The position numbers and the translations under genes are program-made. A DNA stretch of 64,000 nt from positions 2,681,001-2,745,000 of the forward strand of contig NZ_CP091716.1 of the NCBI RefSeq assembly GCF_022009635.1, given 5' to 3'. This DNA is from Variovorax paradoxus. Lineage in GTDB: Bacteria; Pseudomonadota; Gammaproteobacteria; Burkholderiales; Burkholderiaceae_C. Under the pieces are notes generated by a model that was given only the letters and a program-made list of their open reading frames with translations, was not told the origin of the DNA and ran no database searches. This document shows, piece after piece, positions 8,378 through 17,169 of this stretch (position 1 is its first letter; the number at the start of each line of letters is the position of its first letter).

Positions 8378-9031
8378 TCAGGGCGCGAGCCGCTCGCGCA
8401 CCCAGTCGGCGCCTTCGAGCCGGTAGCGCAGCCGGTCGTGCAGCCGGCTCTTGCGGCCCTGCCAGAACTCCCAGCGGTCGGGCACCAGCCGGTAGCCGCC
8501 CCAGTGCGGCGGGCGCGGCGGCGAGAGCAGGTGCTTGGCGGCGAAGACGGCCGCGTTCTTCACCAGCACGTCGCGTCCGCTGATCACCTCGCTCTGCGGG
8601 CTGGCCCAGGCGCCGATGCGCGAGTCGAGCGGGCGGCTGGCGAAGTAGGCGTCGCTCTCGTCGGCGCCGGCCTTCTCGACGCGACCCTCGATGCGCACCA
8701 CGCGCTCCAGCTCGACCCAGTGGAACTGCAGCGACGCATACGGGTTGCCCGACAGCTCGCGGCCCTTGCGGCTTTCGTAGTTGGTGTACCAGACGATGCC
8801 GCGCGCGTCGTAGCCCTTGATGAGCACGATGCGGCTCGAAGGCCGCAGGTCGCTGCCCACGGTGCACAGAGTCATCGCATTGGGCTCGGGCACCCGCGCG
8901 TCGATGGCCTCGGTGAGCCAGCGTTCGAACTGCTTCAGCGGGTCGCCTTCGCTGTGGGCCTCGCCGAGCTCGGCGCGCTCGTAGCTCTTGCGCAGCGCGG
9001 CCAGCGCGTCATTGGAAAGAGGGGAAGTCAT
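8378..9031 (-). CDS. pdxH: Pyridoxine/pyridoxamine 5'-phosphate oxidase PdxH
   Basis: FMN enzyme that oxidises pyridoxine- or pyridoxamine-5'-phosphate to pyridoxal-5'-phosphate, the last step of vitamin B6 synthesis and salvage. The 217-residue product has the family blocks [43 protein letters not shown] (FMN and substrate contacts), [23 protein letters not shown], and the C-terminal [29 protein letters not shown] signature. The start at 9031 ([11 protein letters not shown]) is preferred to an ATG at 9049, which would leave only 11 bp to the divergent nucleotidyltransferase start at 9061. Confidence 0.95.
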   Translation of the reverse strand: MTSPLSNDALAALRKSYERAELGEAHSEGDPLKQFERWLTEAIDARVPEPNAMTLCTVGSDLRPSSRIVLIKGYDARGIVWYTNYESRKGRELSGNPYASLQFHWVELERVVRIEGRVEKAGADESDAYFASRPLDSRIGAWASPQSEVISGRDVLVKNAAVFAAKHLLSPPRPPHWGGYRLVPDRWEFWQGRKSRLHDRLRYRLEGADWVRERLAP

Positions 9032-9060
9032 GACGGGATTGTTGCGCACATACTCCGCCC

Positions 9061-9639
9061 ATGACGACCAAGAAGGCGAAATCCCCGGTGGTGATCGTGC
9101 TGGCCTCGGGCAGAGGCGAACGCTTCATCGCGGCCGGCGGCACCGGCTCCAAGCTGCAGGCGCCGCTGGCCGGCAAGCCGGTGCTGGCACGCACGCTGGA
9201 CGCGGTGCGCGCGAGCGGCCTGCCGTGGCACTTGGAAGATGCCGGTCACCCCGGCATGGGCGATTCGATTGCGGCGGCGGTGCGGGCCACGCCCGATGCC
9301 GCCGGCTGGCTGATCCTGCCGGGCGACCTGCCGCTGGTGCGGCCCGGGACGCTTCAGGCGGTGGCGGCCGCGCTGGTCACCGGCGTGGGCGCGGTGCAGC
9401 CGCAGTACCAGGGTGAGCGCGGGCATCCGGTCGGCTTTGGCGCTGCCTGCCATGCGCAACTCGCCGTGCTTGAAGGGGCATTGGGCGCATCGTCCGTGCT
9501 GCGGGCGATGCGTGCGGCCGATTCAGTGGTCGACATCGTGGTGGACGACATCGGCGTGGTGACCGATATCGACACGCCGGAGGCCCTGGCGCATGCCGAG
9601 GCCCTCTGGCTCGCCGACCCCGGAAGACTCAGCGCGTGA
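9061..9639 (+). CDS. MobA/MocA-like nucleotidyltransferase family protein
   Basis: 192-residue NTP-transferase-domain protein. The N-terminal nucleotide-binding loop reads [12 protein letters not shown] (residues 11-22), a variant of LAxGxSxRxG, followed by [22 protein letters not shown] metal-binding strand [15 protein letters not shown] follows, then [14 protein letters not shown] and [21 protein letters not shown]. These fit molybdenum cofactor cytidylyl- or guanylyltransferases, but no molybdoenzyme genes flank it, so its role is open. The last 11 bp overlap the 3' end of convergent sodC. Divergent from pdxH by 29 bp. Confidence 0.75.
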   Translation: MTTKKAKSPVVIVLASGRGERFIAAGGTGSKLQAPLAGKPVLARTLDAVRASGLPWHLEDAGHPGMGDSIAAAVRATPDAAGWLILPGDLPLVRPGTLQAVAAALVTGVGAVQPQYQGERGHPVGFGAACHAQLAVLEGALGASSVLRAMRAADSVVDIVVDDIGVVTDIDTPEALAHAEALWLADPGRLSA

Positions 9640-10165
9640 TCACGGCGCAGGCGATGCGCGGGCCCGAGTTGCCCGAAGGCTGGGTCGTGAAGTCGTCGCG
9701 GTCGCGGTGAACGATCAGCGCGCGGCCGATCACGTTGTTGACGGCGCCGTCGGTCAGCGAGATCGAGTGGTCTTCCACGCTGAAGCGTGCCACGCCGCCG
9801 GCGTCGGCCACCAGGCTCGGCAGCTCGCCGGCATGGCTGCCCGGCGCGGCGAACTTGCCGTGCGTGGCGCCGGTCGGGTTGAAGTGGCCGCCGGAGGCAT
9901 CGCCGTTGTTGCCGCAGTCGCCCTTTTCGTGGATGTGGAAGCCGTGCTCGCTGCCCGGCACGAGGCCGCGCACTTCGCCCGACACGCGCACGCCGTGGTC
10001 CAGGGCGGTGAAGGTCACCGTGCCGCGGGTCGGGTTGGGCGTGATCGCGCCGGTGGGCACCAGTTCCACGACCGTGCTGGGCTTGCCGCCCATGCTGCCG
10101 CAGGCGGCGAGAACGGCGGAAGCAGCCAGCGCGGCGGCGATGGCGGAGAGACGACGATGGTTCAT
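9629..10165 (-). CDS. sodC: Cu/Zn superoxide dismutase, lipoprotein
   Basis: Periplasmic superoxide dismutase of 178 residues converting superoxide to peroxide and oxygen. It has a lipoprotein signal with lipobox LAAC (Cys about residue 21). The copper/zinc ligand blocks are present: HGFHIHEKGDCGNN, GGHFNPTGATHG and SHAGELPSLVADAGGVA, and the C-terminal GRALIVHRDRDDF with GPRIACAVI, whose Cys pairs with that of GDC. Its ATG overlaps the stop of the upstream ChaC-like gene in an ATGA arrangement, implying translational coupling. The 3' end overlaps the convergent nucleotidyltransferase gene by 11 bp. Confidence 0.93.
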   Translation of the reverse strand: MNHRRLSAIAAALAASAVLAACGSMGGKPSTVVELVPTGAITPNPTRGTVTFTALDHGVRVSGEVRGLVPGSEHGFHIHEKGDCGNNGDASGGHFNPTGATHGKFAAPGSHAGELPSLVADAGGVARFSVEDHSISLTDGAVNNVIGRALIVHRDRDDFTTQPSGNSGPRIACAVITR

Positions 10166-10851
10166 GTGTTTTCCTTGGACGGTCCGGAGGAGGGTTGGGA
10201 GGGTTTGTCTGGGGACTCCGGAACATATACCGGAGCCTGCGGTGCATCGCAATCGGCGGCGGGCGGCTCTTGTTGCGTGGCGGCCAGCGCCACCAGCCGG
10301 GCCAGCGCGGCGTCGTGGATGGCGTGGCGCCGCAGTTCCGCCAGCGTCTGCTGCGCGTAGTCGAGCGAGCTGCCGTAGCGCCCCACGGCGTTGGCGAAGA
10401 TATAGCGGTAGCGCTCGTCGCTCAATTCGCCCGTGAAGTTGGGGCTGCGCCGCGACAGCGTGAACGCCAGCGCCCGCACCGGGCCTTCGGCCGTGCCGCA
10501 CTGCAGCCACTTGGGGTCGTACACGCCGGTCGGCATTTCGCGCAGCCAGAGCCGGCGCAGGGTTTCTAGCCCCTCGGCCTTCGGCACGCGGAACACCATG
10601 CCCCGCACGCTGCCGCCCGAGAGCAGGCCGAACACCAGGCCCGGCACCTGCACGCTGCCGCGGTTGACCCGGCTCCACATCTTCAGCGCCCGGTGCCAGC
10701 CGTGCACCCAGGCGGGCCGGCGCTCGGTGAAGCCGAAGTCGGGCCGCCAGATCAGCGAGCCGTATCCGAAGAGCCACAGGTCCTCGTGCCCGCCCCAGTC
10801 GGCGATGGCGCGTTCGAGCATCGGTTGCGGATCGCGCAGGGGCTTGGGCAT
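10162..10851 (-). CDS. ChaC-like gamma-glutamylcyclotransferase
   Basis: Enzyme of the ChaC/GCG fold that cleaves glutathione to 5-oxoproline and Cys-Gly. The product from 10851 is 229 residues. The glycine loop LWLFGYGSLIWRPDFGFTER is the family fingerprint and is followed by RVNRGSVQVPGLVFGLLSGGSVRGMVFRV. A catalytic Glu is expected in the LWLREMPTGVY region. A longer start at GTG 10941 adds a Pro-rich 30-residue extension without family character; I prefer MPKPLRDPQPMLERA. The stop overlaps the sodC start. The two may form an oxidative-stress unit, linking thiol pool and superoxide removal; this is inferred from coupling. Confidence 0.85.
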   Translation of the reverse strand: MPKPLRDPQPMLERAIADWGGHEDLWLFGYGSLIWRPDFGFTERRPAWVHGWHRALKMWSRVNRGSVQVPGLVFGLLSGGSVRGMVFRVPKAEGLETLRRLWLREMPTGVYDPKWLQCGTAEGPVRALAFTLSRRSPNFTGELSDERYRYIFANAVGRYGSSLDYAQQTLAELRRHAIHDAALARLVALAATQQEPPAADCDAPQAPVYVPESPDKPSQPSSGPSKENT

Positions 10852-10986
10852 GGGGTCGAGTCCCGGCGGACCGGGATTTGGCGCCGGGTCCGACACGGAG
10901 GGGTCAGGGGCGGCGCCTACAATTTCGTGATCATGGTTCACCGCACCATTATTTACCGTCCCCTTTCCTACGGAGCAAGACCCGCA

Positions 10987-11544
10987 ATGAGCGACGACGA
11001 CAGCCAGCAAAATTTCATTCTCGGCTTCCTGATGGCGTTGATCGCTCTCGTGATCTTCTTCGTGATCGGCATCGTGCTCTGGCACAAGGCGCACAGCCCG
11101 GCCACGGCGCTGGCCGCCGCCAAGCCGCCGGCGGTGGTGATCTCGGCGCCCGCGCCCGGCGCGGAGCCCAAGGTGGCCGAAGTGACCGAGACGGTCACCG
11201 TCACGATTCCCGACGGCGCCAGCATCCGCGTGGTCGACGGCGTGGTGAACTTCTACTTCGCCACCGGCAGCGCCGACCTGGCGCCTGGCGCCGCCGAGGC
11301 GCTGGCCGCGGTCATCAAGGGCGTGGAAAGCGGGCGCAAGGCGGTGATCTCGGGCTTCCACGACACCACCGGCGACGCCGCCATCAATGAACAGCTCGCC
11401 AAGAAGCGGGCCGAGATGGTGCGCGACGTGCTCGTGGGCCTGGGCGTGCCGGCTTCCAAGGTCGATCTGCACAAGCCTGAAGTCACCGCCGGCACCGGCA
11501 ACAACGCCGAAGCGCGGCGCGTCGAGGTCAAGCTGGTCGACTGA
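10987..11544 (+). CDS. OmpA-domain envelope protein with single TM anchor
   Basis: 185-residue protein. After a short acidic start (MSDDDSQQN) residues about 11-33 form one transmembrane helix (ILGFLMALIALVIFFVIGIVLW). An Ala/Pro-rich linker follows, then an OmpA/MotB-like C-terminal domain: VNFYFATGSADLAPGAAEAL, KAVISGFHDTTGDAAINEQLAKKRAEMVRDVLVGLGVPASKVDL and NAEARRVEVKLV. The classical peptidoglycan-contacting Asp and Arg are at GFHDTTGD and ARRVEV. It is probably an inner-membrane-anchored peptidoglycan-binding protein. Single gene, divergent from the ChaC gene, ending 28 bp before a hairpin-plus-U terminator. Confidence 0.82.
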   Translation: MSDDDSQQNFILGFLMALIALVIFFVIGIVLWHKAHSPATALAAAKPPAVVISAPAPGAEPKVAEVTETVTVTIPDGASIRVVDGVVNFYFATGSADLAPGAAEALAAVIKGVESGRKAVISGFHDTTGDAAINEQLAKKRAEMVRDVLVGLGVPASKVDLHKPEVTAGTGNNAEARRVEVKLVD

Positions 11545-11572
11545 CCGCCTTGTCTCCTCCACAAGCACGAAG

Positions 11573-11595
11573 AGCCCGGTCCGCCGGGCTTTTTC
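11573..11595 (+). terminator. Rho-independent terminator after the OmpA-domain gene
   Basis: A 7-bp GC stem AGCCCGG-TCCG-CCGGGCT is followed by five T, 28 bp downstream of the stop at 11544. Orientation matches the OmpA-domain gene; the AraC gene converges from the other side. Confidence 0.8.
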
Positions 11596-11623
11596 ATTTC
11601 AGCGTGCGCCAGATGCCGACAAC

Positions 11624-12610
11624 CTATCCGCGCCGCACCCGATCCGGCGTCGACCCGGTCCATCCCCGGAACGCCCGATGGAACGAGTTCGACTCGTCGA
11701 ACCCCAGCAGGAACGATATCTCGGCGATGGGAAGCGCCGTCTTCTCGAGATAGTGGCGGGCAAGCGCCTCGCGCGTGCCGTTCAGGATCTGCTGGAAGCT
11801 CGTTCCCTCGGCATCGACACGCCGCTGCAGCGTACGCCTGCTCAATGCCAGCTTGCGGGCGATGTCCTCGATGGTGACGAGTCCGCTCGGGAGCCCCTCG
11901 AGCAGGGCCGCGCGGACGCGCTGGGTCGTGGTCGCCTGCGCGTCGAGATGGGAGAGACGCTGCCGCAGTTCCGGTTCGAACGCCGCCCACAGTGGCTCGT
12001 TCGATGTCAGGAAAGGCAGCGCGGCGTCCGCATTCGCGAAGCTGACGAGGCGCCTCGCGCCGCGCGTCAGCCGGGCGCCGAGGAACTCTTCATAGGGCGC
12101 GAGGGGCGAAGGCAGGACCTGCGCCTGGACCACGACCGGGCGGATGGGCTCGCGCGTGCCCATGCGCGCGAGCGTCACGCAGAACAGCAGCTCCATCAGC
12201 ACCAGCGACGCGGGCGGCGATACCGTGTGGTCCAGCCATGAGAACTCGAGGGTCGTCAGGCCGTCCGCCTGCGTGACATCCAGCCGCATCGGCGCGATCA
12301 GCGTCTTGTAGCGCGCGATGCGTTGCGCGGCCACGAGCATGTTCGGGCTGCACAGCGCCGCGAACAGCACCGGCGAGAACGACTCGCTGCAGATGGCCTG
12401 GCAGAGCCTCAGGGGCAGCAACGGATCGCCCACCGCGGCTTCGATGCCGTCCCAGAGCCGGTAGAAATCGGCTGACGCGAGCCGGACCGAGGGCTGATGC
12501 AGCAGATCGTCGGGAAGACCTGCCAGGCGCAGAACGTCGGCGGGTACGACGCCGAGGTCCTTCAGCACCGTTCGCCAGGTCGTGTCGAGTGCGTATCCGG
12601 CAGTTTCCAT
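11624..12610 (-). CDS. AraC family transcriptional regulator
   Basis: 328-residue regulator. The N-terminal two thirds match the arabinose-binding-like domain found in OruR/ArgR-type AraC proteins (RLWDGIEAAVGDPLLPLRLCQAI, FSPVLFAALCSPNMLVAAQRIARYKTLI, EFLGARLTRGARRLVSFANADAALPF). The C-terminal 100 residues carry two helix-turn-helix motifs: TIEDIARKLALSRRTLQRRVDAEGTSFQQIL and LPIAEISFLLGFDESNSFHRAFRGWTGSTPDRVR. The start at 12610 (METAGYALD) leaves 57 bp to the upstream SDR gene; an ATG at 12667 would touch it. Same strand as the SDR gene, which it probably regulates. Confidence 0.88.
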   Translation of the reverse strand: METAGYALDTTWRTVLKDLGVVPADVLRLAGLPDDLLHQPSVRLASADFYRLWDGIEAAVGDPLLPLRLCQAICSESFSPVLFAALCSPNMLVAAQRIARYKTLIAPMRLDVTQADGLTTLEFSWLDHTVSPPASLVLMELLFCVTLARMGTREPIRPVVVQAQVLPSPLAPYEEFLGARLTRGARRLVSFANADAALPFLTSNEPLWAAFEPELRQRLSHLDAQATTTQRVRAALLEGLPSGLVTIEDIARKLALSRRTLQRRVDAEGTSFQQILNGTREALARHYLEKTALPIAEISFLLGFDESNSFHRAFRGWTGSTPDRVRRG

Positions 12611-12667
12611 TGGGGGCGATGCTCTGCTCATGCGCGGCATGGGCCATCGGCGCATGCCGACGTGCAC

Positions 12668-13489
12668 TCACGCGCCGATGGCGAATTGTGCCTTCATGCC
12701 GCCGAAGAACGCGGCGTCGTCCGCCGCACGACGGGCCGCGAGTATCCGGACGGCGTCCTCGCCGGCCTCGAAGCGGAACTGGCCGCCGGTGTCCGTCGCC
12801 GCGGTGTAGACCACCTGGGCGATCTGCTCCGGCTGCGAACCGTTCGCCATCATCGGGCCGAACGCGCTCATCACCGCCTGCACCAGCGGTTGATAGGCGT
12901 CGAGCGCAGGGTCGTTGTTGAAGTCGAGCGAGCGGCCGCCGAAGTCCGTCAGGATGCCGCCGGGCTCGACGACCTTCACATGCACGCCCAGCGGCGCTAG
13001 TTCGTACTGCAGCGATTCGGACAGGCCTTCGACCGCGAACTTCGTCCCGTGATAGAGCGAGCCGAGCGGGAAGGCCAGGCGCCCGCCCATCGACGACACG
13101 TTGACGATCGTGCCGGCACGGTTCGCGCGGAAATGCGGCAGCACGGCCTGCGTGGTCGCCAGAAGGCCGAGCACGTTGACATCGAACTGGCGGCGGATCT
13201 TTTCCGCCGGTATCGCCTCGAGCGGACCGAAGGCGCCGTAGCCGGCGTTGTTCACGAGCGCATCGATGCTTCCGAAGCGCGCGATGCCGGCGTCGACGGC
13301 CGAGCGGATCGAGCCGGCATCCTGCACGTCGAGCCGCGCGACAAGCATGCGGTCGAACTGGCCGAACTCCGTTTCGCTCTCGGGCGTGCGCATGGTGGCG
13401 ATGACGTGCCAGCCTTTTGCATGGAAGTGCTTGGCGGTCGCGCGGCCGAGGCCGCTGGAGGTTCCGGTGATGAGTACGGTGCGGGTCAT
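12668..13489 (-). CDS. SDR family oxidoreductase
   Basis: Classical short-chain dehydrogenase of 273 residues. The Rossmann motif is VLITGTSSGLGRATAKHF (TGxxxGxG, residues about 5-22), with LVNNAGYGAFGP (NNAG) and the catalytic tetrad Ser in VNVSSMGG, and YxxxK as YHGTKFAVEGL. The C-terminal part is long enough to bind an NADP(H)-type substrate pocket. It precedes the AraC gene on the same strand by 57 bp, suggesting one transcript from upstream of 13489. Substrate unknown. Confidence 0.87.
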   Translation of the reverse strand: MTRTVLITGTSSGLGRATAKHFHAKGWHVIATMRTPESETEFGQFDRMLVARLDVQDAGSIRSAVDAGIARFGSIDALVNNAGYGAFGPLEAIPAEKIRRQFDVNVLGLLATTQAVLPHFRANRAGTIVNVSSMGGRLAFPLGSLYHGTKFAVEGLSESLQYELAPLGVHVKVVEPGGILTDFGGRSLDFNNDPALDAYQPLVQAVMSAFGPMMANGSQPEQIAQVVYTAATDTGGQFRFEAGEDAVRILAARRAADDAAFFGGMKAQFAIGA

Positions 13490-13798
13490 GGGTGGGGGCT
13501 CCTTTGCAAGAGCCTTCAGAGTACGGTCCGTGCGGCGACGGCGCAGTGGCTATCCGCGCCAATCGGCAATCCGATTGCGCCATGCGACCGGTCTCGTGCC
13601 GGCCCATCGTGGCGGCTGCGGACATGTCGACACCAAAGACTCGGCGGCGGGTTTTTTCATGCGCCCCGCCTTATGGGGAAAGAGTAAATTCGTATCGCCC
13701 GGCGCCCTGATTTCATCAGCCTGCAGCCGCCACCTTGGTACGATGGGCCTCCAGGCCCACAGTCGCCCCGGCGACACGCAGCGAGAGCCACTATCCCC
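13490..13798. other. Intergenic region between divergent SDR and edd
   Basis: 309 bp holding the divergent promoters of the SDR-araC pair and of edd. I see no strong sigma-70 hexamer pair and no clear HexR-type operator. A short AT-richer patch around 13678-13695 (GAAAGAGTAAATTCG) is the best place for promoter elements. No convincing gene lies here. Confidence 0.5.
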
Positions 13799-15631
<1,833 letters not shown>

Positions 15632-15634
15632 TCA

Positions 15635-15730
15635 GGCTCGCCCCCAGGCTGCGCGCACTTGGTGTCGCTTCGCCTACCCCCTACCGGGGGCAACACCAGA
15701 GGCCCGGCAAAGCCGGTTCCTCGGTGTTTC
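15635..15730 (+). repeat. ~96-bp interspersed repeat, copy 1 (after edd)
   Basis: Begins GGCTCGCCCCCAGGCTGCG three bases after the edd stop and ends around TCGGTGTTTC. It contains two hairpins: CCCCC-TA-CCGGGGG near 15677-15690 and CCGGC-AAA-GCCGG near 15704-15716. A second copy, about 85% identical by eye, lies at 23703-23802 in reverse orientation, which places it in the same orientation relative to its own upstream gene, fbpA. By my recollection this repeat is widespread in Variovorax and Acidovorax genomes. Confidence 0.85.
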
Positions 15731-15790
15731 TGGAGTCGAGCCCTGCACGCCTTGAAGCTGCGGGCTGTACGAAATTTATGGAGCAATGAG

Positions 15791-16426
15791 ATGACAGACA
15801 GACTCACCCCCCTCGACGTGATGCGCGACGCACCCGTCATTCCGGTCATCGTGCTGAACGACGTGAAAGACGCGATTCCGCTCGCGCGCGCCCTGGTGGC
15901 CGGCGGCATCCGCATGCTCGAGGTCACGCTGCGCACGCCGCAGGCGCTGCAATGCATCGAGGCCATCGCCAAGGAAGTGCCCGAGGCCGTGGCCGGCGCG
16001 GGCACCATCCGCAGCGCGGCCGATGCGCAGGCCTCGGCGCTGGCCGGCGCGAAGTTCGGCGTGAGCCCGGGCTACACGCGCGCGGTCGGCAAGGCCTGCC
16101 ACGACCTCGGCCTGCCGCTGCTGCCGGGCGTTGCCACCGGCAGCGAGATCATGACGGCGCAGGAAGACGGCTACACCCAGCTGAAGTTCTTCCCCGCGCT
16201 GCAGGCCGGCGGCCTGCCGATGCTCAAGGCTTGGCAAGGCCCGTTCGGCGACGTCACCTTCTGCCCCACGGGCGGCATCCACGCGGCCAACGCGGCCGAG
16301 TTCCTCGCGCTGTCGAACGTGGCCTGCGTGGGCGGTTCGTGGATCGTGCCGACCGACGCGATCCGCGACGGCGACTGGGCCCGCATCGAGCAGCTGGCAC
16401 GCGCCGCGAGCCAGCTGCCGCGCTGA
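15791..16426 (+). CDS. eda: KDPG/KHG aldolase Eda
   Basis: 211-residue class I aldolase splitting 2-keto-3-deoxy-6-phosphogluconate into pyruvate and glyceraldehyde-3-phosphate. Catalytic Glu is in MLEVTLRTPQAL, Schiff-base Lys in YTQLKFFPALQAGG; other family blocks are AVAGAGTIRS, FGVSPGYT, LLPGVATGSEIM and FCPTGGIHAANAAEFLALSNVACVGGSWI. The ATG at 15791 follows a purine-rich GAGCAATGAG stretch. It directly precedes a HAD hydrolase gene by 2 bp. Part of the edd-eda transcript or possibly expressed from its own promoter within the repeat-containing spacer. Confidence 0.95.
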   Translation: MTDRLTPLDVMRDAPVIPVIVLNDVKDAIPLARALVAGGIRMLEVTLRTPQALQCIEAIAKEVPEAVAGAGTIRSAADAQASALAGAKFGVSPGYTRAVGKACHDLGLPLLPGVATGSEIMTAQEDGYTQLKFFPALQAGGLPMLKAWQGPFGDVTFCPTGGIHAANAAEFLALSNVACVGGSWIVPTDAIRDGDWARIEQLARAASQLPR

Positions 16427-16428
16427 CC

Positions 16429-17157
16429 ATGCGCGCCGGATTCGACGCGAGCGACCTGAAGGTCATCGCGTTCGACGTCTTCGGCACGGTGGTCGACTGG
16501 CACAGCGGCATTGCCGCCGAGGCCGAACGCGCCTTGCCGGGTGTCGATGGCGCGGCCTTCGCGCTGGCCTGGCGCGCGGGCTACCAGCCCGCGATGAAGG
16601 CGGTGATGGAGCGCATCGCCGCGGGCGAGGGCGGCTTCACGCTGCTCGACGAGCTGCACCTGAGCATGCTCGAACAGGTGCTGCACGACTTCAGCCTCTC
16701 GGGCCAACTCGACAGCGCCGCCAAGCGCGACCTGAGCCGCGCCTGGCATCGCCTGCCGGCCTGGCCCGATTCGGCTTCCGGCCTCACGCGCCTGAAGAAG
16801 AAGTTCACCATCTGCACGCTGTCGAACGGCAACATCGGCCTGCTCACCGAAATGGCCAAGCGCGCCGGGCTGCCCTGGGACTGCGTGCTGTCGGCCGAGG
16901 TGTTCAAGGCCTACAAGCCCGACCCGCGCACCTACCTGGGCGTGGCGGGCGTGTTCGACGCCACGCCCGGCCAGGTGATGCTGGCCGCGGCGCACCACGA
17001 CGACCTGGCCGCCGCGCGCACTTGCGGCCTGAAGACCGCGTACATCGAGCGCCCGTTCGAGTTCGGCCGCGCCCGGCCGAAGGACGTGTCGCCGCAGCAG
17101 GACAACAACCTGCATGCGCGCGACATCGATGAACTGGCCGACCTGCTGGGCTGCTGA
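16429..17157 (+). CDS. HAD hydrolase, haloacid dehalogenase type II-like
   Basis: 242-residue HAD-superfamily protein. Motif I is FDVFGTVVDWHSG with the nucleophilic Asp, motif II TLSNGN, motif III Lys in FKAYKPDPRTY, and motif IV VMLAAAHHDDLAAARTCGLKTAYIERP. This matches L-2-haloacid dehalogenase type II architecture with an inserted alpha-helical cap. However, the usual SSNxWD of proven dehalogenases is replaced by AAHHDD, so a phosphatase or other hydrolase role remains possible. Starts 2 bp after the eda stop, so cotranscribed with it. Its stop and that of convergent ggt are linked by a weak inverted repeat (CTGAGC...GCTCAG, about 17153-17172). Confidence 0.8.
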   Translation: MRAGFDASDLKVIAFDVFGTVVDWHSGIAAEAERALPGVDGAAFALAWRAGYQPAMKAVMERIAAGEGGFTLLDELHLSMLEQVLHDFSLSGQLDSAAKRDLSRAWHRLPAWPDSASGLTRLKKKFTICTLSNGNIGLLTEMAKRAGLPWDCVLSAEVFKAYKPDPRTYLGVAGVFDATPGQVMLAAAHHDDLAAARTCGLKTAYIERPFEFGRARPKDVSPQQDNNLHARDIDELADLLGC

Positions 17158-17169
17158 GCGTTCTTTTGC

